This document shows positions 56,581 to 64,000 of a DNA stretch of 64,000 nt, piece by piece. The notes below the pieces were generated by a model, which did not search any database, was not told the origin of the DNA, and saw only the letters and a list, made by a program, of their open reading frames with translations. The DNA comes from Desulfobacter sp. (lineage in GTDB: Bacteria > Desulfobacterota > Desulfobacteria > Desulfobacterales > Desulfobacteraceae). Positions within the stretch are counted from its first letter, which is position 1. Each line of letters starts with the position of its first letter. The DNA lies in the NCBI GenBank assembly GCA_028768545.1, contig CP054838.1, forward strand, positions 4,647,001-4,711,000, read 5' to 3'. Position numbers and translations under genes: made by a program.

Positions 56581-57057
56581 CTATTTTAACAAAAAACAGA
56601 GGTCTTCAATTTGGTTTTCCGAAAAAACGTGGATCTTATATTCTCTTAATAATGCAGTGGTAATTCCCATACCAGGGACCCGTCTGCCTGAAAAGCTACC
56701 ATCATAGACAAATGAACTGCCGCAGGAGGGGCTTTTTTCTTTGAGCAGGGCCAGTTGAATTTCCCGGGCCAGGGCAAGGTCAAGGGCAGCCCGGGCCCCT
56801 CGGACAAAGGCCTGGGTCACCTCTGTTTTCCGGGTTAAAACTTTTGCCCGGGACAAGGAAAAATCTTCGGCCGTGGCTCTGAAAATCTCAGCCGGCGGCC
56901 TGGGTGTGGGCAGTCCCCCGGCAACTTCCGGACAAAAAGGGACAAGCCGCCCCTGATTTTTCCATTTTTGAATCAAAGGATGGTCAAAGGGTTTGGAGGC
57001 GCCATCATATCTGACAGGGGCGCCTAAAAGGCAGGCTGAAATTAAAATTTTTTCCAT
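56581..57057 (-). CDS. DUF523-family protein
   Basis: About 158 residues starting MEKILISACLLGAPVRYDG. DUF523 signature with conserved Cys in ISACLLG, PFCPEVAGG and KEKSPSCGS. Function unknown; probably binds a metal or nucleic acid. Divergent from the acyl-CoA dehydrogenase gene; the shared upstream region was split by IS4 copy 2. Confidence 0.88.
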   Translation of the reverse strand: MEKILISACLLGAPVRYDGASKPFDHPLIQKWKNQGRLVPFCPEVAGGLPTPRPPAEIFRATAEDFSLSRAKVLTRKTEVTQAFVRGARAALDLALAREIQLALLKEKSPSCGSSFVYDGSFSGRRVPGMGITTALLREYKIHVFSENQIEDLCFLLK

Positions 57058-57131
57058 AAACATGATTATACCAACTAATCAATTGTTTGTAAAAAAATCA
57101 TTGACTATAGACAGATTTAGTGCAATGAATT

Positions 57132-58442
57132 CAGTGATGTCCGGTTAGGTTTTTGCTTGCTCAATAATTTTTTGATCTTTGACAATATTGTCCCTGTTTG
57201 AACTATGAGAGCCCTGCTCCTCGCAGCCAAACAGGTCATTTAGAATGGCGGTTCGCAGCTGCCGAACTCTTTTGATCGTGACCTTTTCATTAAACTGTTT
57301 TTGGCAATGGATTGCCAGTAACAGGTAAGTGATAAGGCCGCCAAGAATCTGAACCATAAGGCCGTATTCACTGCGGGCAATGAGATGATATACCTTCAGA
57401 TGTTCTTTCCACCATTTGAAAAAATCCTCAATGGTCCACCGGAGTTTATAAATTGTTGCTATTTGTTCCGCTGTTAAATCATGCCTGTCAGTTGCCACAT
57501 AGTATTTGACGCCAGCAATTTTATAGCCAACAACCCGAACAGGCCTTTTCGTCTGGTTTTGATTCGGAGTACCAAGTTTAACCAGTGCATCATAAAAAAT
57601 GTAGCTGTCGGAAGGGGTCTCGTGGTTATCAATAATTGTTCTTGTTGTCCTGGTTTTTATACGGCAGACAAAATGTTTGCCTTGCTCCTGAAGCAGGTCA
57701 AATTCTTTATGGGATTGATATCCACGATCCATAACACCTGTTTGCCCCTTGGAAAGTATTTTGGGAACAAAAGTGCGTTCAGCGCCGTTGCCTTCAGTCA
57801 AAAAGATTTTGTTTGGGATTCCGTGATTAATGTCAAATCCGCAATGTACTTTGGCTTTTTTACTTCCTTTTCTGTAGTTCGCCCAGTGCATTGAAAGGAC
57901 TGCATTTATGAGACTACCGTCAATGGAAACCAACTCTCCTAACTCGGCGTGTTCACCCGGATGACACTCAAGAGCCTGTTTATAAAGATCCTCAAAGATA
58001 AATTGCAGTTGTTCGAGTCCCCTGTGATTGATGGCTTCACAGAAACTACTACGGCTGATACCACCGTCTGGCGCAATATTTTCTTTAGCAAAAACATTCT
58101 CCTTGAGATCCTGAATTAAATGTCGGGCAGACTTGTGCTCCTGAAGATGGAAATAAACCAAAGCATTTATCTGGTCTTCGAATGTCATTTTTAAAGGGCG
58201 GTCTCCTCGAGATTGTAATTCCGGTGCTTTTGAAAGTGACTTTATCAGAGGGCACCTGAAATTGTCAAAGTTCAGGGACCGTAGTTGTTTTTTAGGGACT
58301 GAGATGTGCGTCATTTGAGCTCCTTGAGTTAAATTTTCAAGGCGCACAAAAATTTTTACGCACATTTGTCAACACAAAACAGACTGTTTTTTCAATGATT
58401 TTAGATGCTTTTTATATGCAACAACCTAACCGGACACTACTG
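57132..58442 (-). mobile_element. IS4-family insertion sequence, copy 2 (1311 bp)
   Basis: Same ends and same transposase as copy 1, same orientation. A 9-bp duplication CAATGAATT flanks it (57123-57131 and 58443-58451). It lies between the divergent DUF523 and acyl-CoA dehydrogenase genes. Confidence 0.95.
57145..58314 (-). CDS. IS4-family DDE transposase
   Basis: 389 residues, identical to the copy-1 product, with the same ATG choice (AAGGAG just before MTHISVPKK). Intact. Confidence 0.94.
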   Translation of the reverse strand: MTHISVPKKQLRSLNFDNFRCPLIKSLSKAPELQSRGDRPLKMTFEDQINALVYFHLQEHKSARHLIQDLKENVFAKENIAPDGGISRSSFCEAINHRGLEQLQFIFEDLYKQALECHPGEHAELGELVSIDGSLINAVLSMHWANYRKGSKKAKVHCGFDINHGIPNKIFLTEGNGAERTFVPKILSKGQTGVMDRGYQSHKEFDLLQEQGKHFVCRIKTRTTRTIIDNHETPSDSYIFYDALVKLGTPNQNQTKRPVRVVGYKIAGVKYYVATDRHDLTAEQIATIYKLRWTIEDFFKWWKEHLKVYHLIARSEYGLMVQILGGLITYLLLAIHCQKQFNEKVTIKRVRQLRTAILNDLFGCEEQGSHSSNRDNIVKDQKIIEQAKT

Positions 58443-58443
58443 C

Positions 58444-58611
58444 AATGAATTAGTATTCATTATGAATGTATGAATATAATCAGGAGAAGTCGACAGTGGG
58501 CACAAAATACAAGTTTCTGCTTTTATTAAAAAATATCCTAATTTATCCCATGGCATTCCAGCCCGGTTGTCCTGATTATACCCGGACAAAAAAAATGAGA
58601 ATGAATTCATT
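58444..58611. promoter_or_regulatory. Two TetR-type palindromes upstream of the acyl-CoA dehydrogenase gene
   Basis: AATGAAT-TAGT-ATTCATT (58444-58461) and AATGAATTCATT (58600-58611) share the AATGAAT half-site and resemble operators of TetR-type fatty-acid regulators (FadR of Bacillus has TGAATG ... CATTCA). The first lies on the IS4 target: the 9-bp duplication repeats its left half at 57123-57131. A -35-like TTGACT at 57101-57106 is now on the other side of the IS. Confidence 0.5.
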
Positions 58612-58664
58612 GTTATGATTCATCTGAATATGTATTTAAACGAACCGATACACCAGGAGAAAAA

Positions 58665-60479
58665 ATGGCACAGGTAATTTCTGATCGACGGGACATTGAG
58701 TTTGTTCTCCATGAACTGCTCCAGGCTGAAACCCTGGCAGATCTGAATGAAGATTTTGCTGATTTCAACAAAAAGACCATTGATATGGTGATTTCAGAAG
58801 CCAGAAATTTTGCTGTCAAAGAACTGCTGCCCGCATCCAAAGAAGGCGACGAACAGGGCTGCGTACTTGAAAACGGCGAAGTTACCACACCGGCATCCTT
58901 TAAACGGCTGTTTGAACTTTTTAATGAGGGCGAATGGCTGGCCCCCACCGAAGATCCTGAATGGGGCGGACAGGGAATGCCCAGAACCGTTGCATCTGCT
59001 GCTGCAGAGTATTTCAACGGCGCCAACTATCCGTTTATGATGTATCCCGGTCTTACCCAGGGTGCAGGCCATTTGGTGGAACATTTTGGTACCCAGGAAC
59101 AAAAAGACATCTACCTTAAAAACATGTACACCGGAAAATGGTGCGGCACCATGCTCCTGACGGAACCGGGCGCAGGCTCTGATGTGGGTGCGTTGACCAC
59201 CAAAGCCATCCCCAACGGGGACGGCACCTATAATATTGTGGGTGAAAAAATATTCATCTCCGGCGGGGAGCATGATCTTGCTGAAAATATCATCCATCCG
59301 GTTCTGGCCCGTATTGAAGGGGCCCCTGCCGGGACCAAGGGAATTTCCCTGTTCCTGGTTCCCAAATTCCTGGTCAACGATGACGGGTCTTTAGGGGAGT
59401 TCAACGATGTGATCTGCACCGGCATTGAACACAAAATGGGCATCCACGGCAACTCCACCTGTTCTTTGTCCCTGGGCTCAAAGGGAAATTGCGTGGGCAC
59501 CCTTCTAGGCGAAGAAAACAAGGGCATGAAAGCCATGTTCCTGATGATGAATGCCGCCCGCCTTCTGGTCGGATTCCAGGGATTTGCCTGTGCTACCACC
59601 GCATACATGTATGCCCTTGACTATGCCAGAAACCGTATCCAGGGAAGAGATCTCATGGAGATCATGAACCCGGATGCCGAAGGGGTATCCATTTTCCGCC
59701 ACCCCGATGTCAGGCGTCAGCTCATGATGATGAAAGTCAATGTGGAAGGCATGCGAACCCTTCTCTACTTTGTCCACTATTGCTCTGACATGGCCAAATT
59801 TGCCAAAACAGATGAAGAAAAGGCAAAATACCAGGGATTTGTAGAAGTCCTCACCCCCATTGCCAAGGGCTATGTAACAGACAGGTCTTTTGAGGTCTGC
59901 TCCCAGGGCATGCAGGTATACGGCGGGTACGGGTTCATTGAAGAATACCCCATGGCCCAGCTCCTGCGCGACTGCAGAATCACTTTGATCTACGAAGGGA
60001 CCAACGGCATCCAGGCCATGGACCTTCTAGGCCGTAAACTGGGCATGAACAAGGGCAAACCCATCATGGATCTGTTTGGTGAAATGCAGAAAACCGTTGC
60101 CCAGGCCAAGGCCATTCCCGAACTTGAAAAAGCCGCAGTAAAGGTTGAAGAGGTGATGAACAAACTCGGCGAAGTGGCCATCCATATGGGTCAGACTGCC
60201 ATGAGCGAGAAAGTGCTTTCAGCCTTTGCCAATGCCCATCCATTTCAGGATGCAACAGGCGACACCACCATGGCATGGATGCTGCTCTGGCGGGCGGTGA
60301 TTGCGACCCAAAAACTTGAAAAAGCCAAAAAGAAAGACAAACCCTTTTACCAGGGTATTTTAAAATCCCTTGATTTTTATGTGGAAACACAACTGCCCAT
60401 TACCCTGGGCCGGTTTGCCGCATTGATGAACACCAGTGCCGTGGCCGTGGACATTGAGGACAATATGTTCCCGAGCTAA
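58665..60479 (+). CDS. Acyl-CoA dehydrogenase, long form (about 600 residues)
   Basis: 604 residues: N-terminal extension, acyl-CoA dehydrogenase core (MLLTEPGAGSDVGAL flavin segment, YGGYGFIEEYPMAQLLRD, catalytic Glu in LIYEGTNGIQ) and the C-terminal extra domain of the DmdC/FadE-type family. It oxidises an acyl-CoA, passing electrons to ETF. Substrate chain or structure not predictable (fatty acid or methylmercaptopropionate type). CAGGAG precedes the ATG. Followed by a strong terminator, so monocistronic. Confidence 0.92.
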   Translation: MAQVISDRRDIEFVLHELLQAETLADLNEDFADFNKKTIDMVISEARNFAVKELLPASKEGDEQGCVLENGEVTTPASFKRLFELFNEGEWLAPTEDPEWGGQGMPRTVASAAAEYFNGANYPFMMYPGLTQGAGHLVEHFGTQEQKDIYLKNMYTGKWCGTMLLTEPGAGSDVGALTTKAIPNGDGTYNIVGEKIFISGGEHDLAENIIHPVLARIEGAPAGTKGISLFLVPKFLVNDDGSLGEFNDVICTGIEHKMGIHGNSTCSLSLGSKGNCVGTLLGEENKGMKAMFLMMNAARLLVGFQGFACATTAYMYALDYARNRIQGRDLMEIMNPDAEGVSIFRHPDVRRQLMMMKVNVEGMRTLLYFVHYCSDMAKFAKTDEEKAKYQGFVEVLTPIAKGYVTDRSFEVCSQGMQVYGGYGFIEEYPMAQLLRDCRITLIYEGTNGIQAMDLLGRKLGMNKGKPIMDLFGEMQKTVAQAKAIPELEKAAVKVEEVMNKLGEVAIHMGQTAMSEKVLSAFANAHPFQDATGDTTMAWMLLWRAVIATQKLEKAKKKDKPFYQGILKSLDFYVETQLPITLGRFAALMNTSAVAVDIEDNMFPS

Positions 60480-60520
60480 GCATTTGGCTGAATAAAAAAA
60501 CGAATCAGCTTTCCTTTTTT

Positions 60521-60557
60521 AGGGCTGTTGGAATTTTTCCAACAGCCCTTTTTTTTT
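60521..60557 (+). terminator. Rho-independent terminator of the acyl-CoA dehydrogenase gene
   Basis: Perfect 13-bp stem AGGGCTGTTGGAA / TTCCAACAGCCCT with a three-base loop, followed by a run of eight T. Textbook intrinsic terminator 42 bp after the stop codon. Confidence 0.92.
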
Positions 60558-60696
60558 GAAGATTGACATCCATTTCACCCGGTACAGTTCCTTTTCCCTA
60601 ACTTTTTATGGTTGAATCTTCATCCAATTCCAATTAGACTAAATCTTCATCCTTGGGATAATCCCGGGATAGATTTTAAGGACAAGAAAAGATCAG

Positions 60697-62628
60697 ATGA
60701 ACATAAGAGAAGAGGATCATTTAAACCTGTTGTGTGATTTAGGGGAGCTGACCGCCATCCTCACCGGGAATTCTGACATTGAAACCTTTTTGGCCAGCAC
60801 CACAGCCCTTGTGGCCAAACACCTTAAATCCCATGTAAGCTCCATTTATCTTTTTGAGGCCCAAACAGGCGAACTGGTGCTCAAAGCCACCCAGGGCCTG
60901 AACCCCGGGGCCGTGAACCAGATCAGAATGAAACCCAGTGAAGGGCTTGTGGGTAAATGTTTTTCAGAAGACCGCATTCTCAGGGAAGGCAATACCCGGA
61001 AAAGCGTAGGCTTTAAATATTTTGACAATGCAAATGAAGATCCCTTTAACTCTTTCTTGTGTATCCCCATTTGCAGAGGCAAAATGCGAATCGGGGTGCT
61101 GGCGGTTCAGCACAAAGAGATTGATCATTTTACCCTGTTTGATGAACGGGCATTAAAAACAGTTGTCACCCAGCTGGCAGGGGCCATTGAAAATGCAAGG
61201 CTACTCATGACCCTCTCTTTGGAGCACCCGGAGCCCAGACACCCAATCGCCTGTTCCAGCCTGCCGACCTTATATCAAAGGCAAATCAGACAGTTCAGGA
61301 TCTGCCACAGGAACGATCAGGCCCTCACGCCAGAACCGGAAAAATCTCATTTATGAACCGGATCTCTCGGGAACGGCCTATACCATGACGGATTTCAAGG
61401 CTGCCATGGAAAAAACCATGGAAGAGTTAAAAGCCCTTCAGGAAAAATTTGCACAAAGCCTTCCTGAAAGCGCATCCTTGATTTTCACTGCCCATTTCAT
61501 GATGCTCAAGGATAAAAATTTCACGGGTAAAATGGAATCCCAGGTGGCCCGTGGGGTCTCCCCGGTTAAGGCCATTCAAAACCTGTCCCGAAAATATATA
61601 GAAATATTTGCATCAAGCCCCAATGCCTATCTTAAAGAAAAAGCGGTGGATGTGGAAGATTTAAGCATACGGCTTTTATCCAACCTCAAGGCGCTGCACA
61701 CCAGCAACCTGCCCGGTAAAGGCAGTATTGCCGTTGCTGAAGATCTTTACCCTTCGGACATCCTCAAACTTGTGGCCGACGGCATCCAGGGGTTTGTTCT
61801 GGTCGGCGGCGGGGTCACCTCCCATGTAACCATCTTATCCAGGTCCCTTGGCATCCCTTTGATCATTGCAGACGACCCGCGTCTTTTGGACCTGCCTGAA
61901 ACCACCCGATTACTCCTGGATGCAGGCCAGGGAAACATTTTTATCAACCCGGACTCAGATACCCTTTCCCTGTTCAAAAACAAAAAAGAGGCCGAACGCC
62001 AGACCCATCATGAGATGCAAGGGTCCACCTTTACCCGGGACGGCCATCAAATCAGGCTGTTAGCCAATATCAACCTGCTCAGTGAAATCCGCCTGGCCAA
62101 TGAACTCAAAGCCCAGGGCGTCGGGCTTTACAGGACTGAATTTCCCTTTTTGATCCGGTCAAGCTTTCCTTCGGAAGATGAACAATACCTGATCTACAAA
62201 CAACTCTTTGACCAGACCCGGGACAAAGAAATCATTACGGTCAGAACCCTGGATGCCGGCGGCGAAAAAACCTTGAGCTATGCCGATTTTTCCCGGGAGG
62301 CCAACCCGGTATTGGGGCTGCGGTCCATCCGGTTTACCCTTAAGCACAAAGACATTTTTCAAGCCCAGATCAGGGCCATATTACGGGCGGCCTATGACCA
62401 AAACAACATCCGCCTTATGTTCCCCTTGATCTCTTCCATTGATGAATTCCTGGAGGCAAACCAGGTGGTTGAGGACTGTGCCAAGGATCTTTCCCAAGAA
62501 CAAATACCCCATAACCCCAATATTAAAATCGGCATGATGATCGAACTGCCCTCTGTATTGAGCACCATTGACGAATTTGCCAGGCTAGCTGATTTTTTTG
62601 CCATCGGCACCAATGATTTTATCCAGTA
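60697..62628 (+). pseudogene. ptsP: GAF-EI phosphoenolpyruvate phosphotransferase (PtsP/EI-Ntr), frameshifted and cut by IS630
   Basis: First frame (60697-61356): GAF domain (CDLGELTAILTGNSDIE ... TQLAGAIENARLL) that shifts out of frame at about 61220-61270 and stops. Second frame (open from about 61280; first ATG 61385): EI phosphotransferase with the phospho-His segment GGVTSHVTILSRSLG, GLYRTEFPFLIR, DAGGEKTLSY and IGTNDFIQY, then it breaks at 62628, where IS630 is inserted; the last part of EI, with the C-terminal active-site Cys, is beyond. It would pass phosphate from PEP to a nitrogen-regulatory NPr/EIIA. Two lesions: frameshift between the GAF and EI domains and IS insertion. A start at 61385 could give an EI-like fragment without its end. 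Confidence 0.82.
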
Positions 62629-63051
62629 TAGCAGAGTAAACAATTACTTGAACAAGGATTTATACAACTTATATTTTCCCCATGAGATATTCATCAGATT
62701 TACGCAAACGCGTTATAGATTTTGTAGAAAATGGAGGAAGCAAGACGGAAGCTGCCAGTCAGTTTAATGTATCCCGTGGAAGTGTTCATAACTGGACGTC
62801 TGCCGAAGATGGTTTGTCATACAAGAAACCCGGTCCAAAAGGACCACGAAGTTTGGATCTGGAAGCTTTGCGCCTCCATGTGGAGACAAATGATGACATG
62901 ACACAATCGGAAAGGGCGCAGCATTTCGGAGTATCCCGTGCCTGTATCTGGTATAATATGAAACAACTCGGAATCACTCGAAAAAAAAGATGACGGGATA
63001 CAGGGAGCGAAGCGACAGCAAAAGAAATGCATATCTTCGTCTTCGTGAACG
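62629..63051 (+). mobile_element. IS630-family element, 5' part, interrupted by IS256
   Basis: Begins at a TA in the ptsP codons (CAGTATAGC; IS630 elements target TA). It holds orfA and the start of orfB, then is cut at 63051 by IS256 copy 2. The end of the element must lie beyond the window. Confidence 0.75.
62682..62993 (+). CDS. IS630-family transposase orfA (HTH domain)
   Basis: 103 residues starting MRYSSDLRKRVIDFVENGGSK, with two HTH motifs (KTEAASQFNVSRGSVHNW and SERAQHFGVSRACIWYNMKQLG). It ends ITRKKR just after an A8-G run (62981-62989). In the -1 frame the sequence continues TGYRERSDSKRNAYLRLRER, the usual orfB start, so a programmed -1 shift at AAAAAAG would give the full transposase. 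orfB is broken by IS256 after about 21 codons. Confidence 0.85.
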   Translation: MRYSSDLRKRVIDFVENGGSKTEAASQFNVSRGSVHNWTSAEDGLSYKKPGPKGPRSLDLEALRLHVETNDDMTQSERAQHFGVSRACIWYNMKQLGITRKKR

Positions 63052-64000
63052 GAGGGCGTTCAAAATTCTGTGTCAGTTGAATGAAAGCTGATATACTCAG
63101 CTAAATAAGGAGAACTGACATGACCGAAGAAAACACCGAATTTGATTTTCAAAAAGCCCTTAAAGGCATCCAGGAAGGTAAACCCTTCACAGGTAAGGGC
63201 GGCGTCCTTACATCATTAATCAAAAATCTTGCTGAAGCTGCTCTTGAAGGAGAGTTGGAGTCCCATCTCGGGCAGGAAGTTTCTGCCAACCGCCGTAATG
63301 GAAAAAGCAAAAAGACCATTAAATCCCTGGATGGTAAATTTGAGCTGGAAACCCCGCGTGACAGGGCCGGAACCTTCTCTCCACAGATCGTCAAAAAACA
63401 TCAGACAACGCTCAGCGATGAAATTGAAAGAAAGATAATAGCCCTTTACGGCCTGGGCATGAGTTATAATGATATGGCTTCCCATTTACAGGAAATCTAT
63501 GGACTTGAGATTTCAAATGCCACTCTGAGCACCATTACCGATAAAATCATCCATACCGTCAAAGAATGGCAGGCCAGGCCGTTGGAAAATGTGTACCCAA
63601 TCGTATGGCTTGATGCCATACATTATAAAGTACGAGAAAACGGAAAGGTCGGCAGCAAAGCCGTTTACACAATTCTTGGGGTGAATATCGAGGGCCGCAA
63701 AGAGGTTCTTGGGCTGTACATATCCGAGAATGAGGGTGCGAACTTCTGGCTGCAGGTGTTAACAGACCTTTCAAACCGAGGGGTAAAAGATATCCTGATT
63801 GCCTGTGTTGATGGTCTAAAAGGTTTTCCCGAGGCCATTGAGACCATATTCCCGGACACAGAAGTTCAACTCTGCGTAGTCCACCAGATCCGAAATTCAT
63901 TGAAATACGTTGGTTCCAAAAATAAAAAGGAATTTATGGCAGATCTAAAACGTGTTTATAAAGCGGTCAATAAGGATCTGGCCGAAGAAGAACTGGATAT
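63052..64000 (+). mobile_element. IS256-family insertion sequence, copy 2 (continues past the window end)
   Basis: Left end GAGGGCGTTCAAAATTCTGT matches the right end of copy 1 (read inward) except for the outermost base. Inserted in IS630 orfB, so it is the youngest of the nested insertions. The right end and duplication are outside the window. Confidence 0.9.
63121..64000 (+). CDS. IS256-family transposase (partial, runs off the right edge)
   Basis: Starts MTEENTEFDFQKALKGI after AAGGAG, as in copy 1, and is open to the edge. It differs from the copy-1 protein at a few residues (E for K in KFELxTPRD, G for S in GKVxSKAVYT, L for V in EVQxCVVHQ), so the two copies have diverged slightly, unlike the IS4 pair. 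Confidence 0.92.

Noticed and set aside
745..58442. Composite transposon bounded by the two IS4 copies
   Set aside because: Each copy has its own 9-bp duplication with a different sequence, so the 55 kb between them did not move as a unit.
1..64000. CRISPR arrays, prophage genes, toxin-antitoxin pairs, tRNA genes
   Set aside because: I looked for regular short repeats, phage structural genes, small two-gene modules and tRNA-like ends and found none that I can support.

Overview
The window looks like a piece of a Desulfobacterota chromosome, most likely Desulfobacterales. This is an inference from gene content: a glycyl-radical hydroxyproline dehydratase, a 4Fe-4S/DUF3786 protein, a small two-CxxC selenoprotein, a roughly 600-residue acyl-CoA dehydrogenase and many PAS/GAF histidine kinases. 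There is no rRNA, tRNA or ribosomal protein gene to confirm it.

Two things dominate. (1) Insertion sequences: two IS4-family copies (745-2055, 57132-58442), two ISAs1-family copies (5742-7199, 31045-32502), one complete and one cut-off IS256-family copy (48126-49576, 63052-end), one ISL3-family copy (50917-52282) and an IS630-family element (62629-63051) that is itself interrupted by IS256. For most of them I could read terminal inverted repeats and target duplications (9, 10, 8 and 8 bp). Where an insertion hit a gene, removing the element and one duplication restores the frame exactly. (2) Gene decay without IS: frameshifts in a lytic transglycosylase, a hybrid histidine kinase (G8 tract), ptsP, a glycyl-radical activase and a second hybrid kinase (which also has a nonsense codon), plus internal deletions in a ketopantoate-reductase-like gene, dppC and probably the first sensor. 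The pattern fits a genome in recent, active erosion, for example after a change to a host-associated or very small population. That is inference, and assembly error must be excluded for the homopolymer cases.

Layout. 1-2.8 kb: PAS/GAF sensor split by IS4. 2.9-5.3 kb: divergent argR/argG and gpt. 5.4-5.6 kb: a short selenoprotein gene with an in-frame TGA and a SECIS-like hairpin. 5.7-8.4 kb: ISAs1 inserted directly before a PLP aminotransferase gene. 8.4-10.8 kb: a structured intergenic element, then a frameshifted MltD-like/LysM transglycosylase. 10.9-12.7 kb: PAS histidine kinase. 12.8-15.5 kb: complete phage-shock module (pspF divergent from pspABC with a sigma-54 promoter). 15.5-17.5 kb: LysE exporter, YchJ-like and Fe-S/DUF3786 proteins. 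17.7-20.4 kb: SWIM-SNF2 helicase. 20.4-22.9 kb: proBA. 22.9-26.3 kb: two broken genes (panE-like, hybrid kinase). 26.4-30 kb: TrmB and LysR regulators, azlCD, a small membrane protein. 30-35.1 kb: alpha/beta hydrolase, ISAs1, pepF-trmO. 35.3-39.1 kb: HypD-type dehydratase, broken activase and FadR-type regulator in one operon. 39.2-45.2 kb: EamA transporter and a MarR-RND efflux operon with a large operator palindrome. 45.3-49.8 kb: nucleoside-gate membrane protein and a multiply broken hybrid kinase. 49.8-56.5 kb: dpp/opp peptide ABC operon with ISL3 inside and a deleted dppC. 56.6-60.5 kb: DUF523 gene, IS4, acyl-CoA dehydrogenase. 60.7 kb-end: ptsP with a frameshift and nested IS630/IS256.

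Hydroxyproline use (HypD gives pyrroline-5-carboxylate), peptide import and PepF suggest a diet that includes protein or collagen-like material. The damage to the HypD activase and to the peptide permease suggests these routes are being lost.
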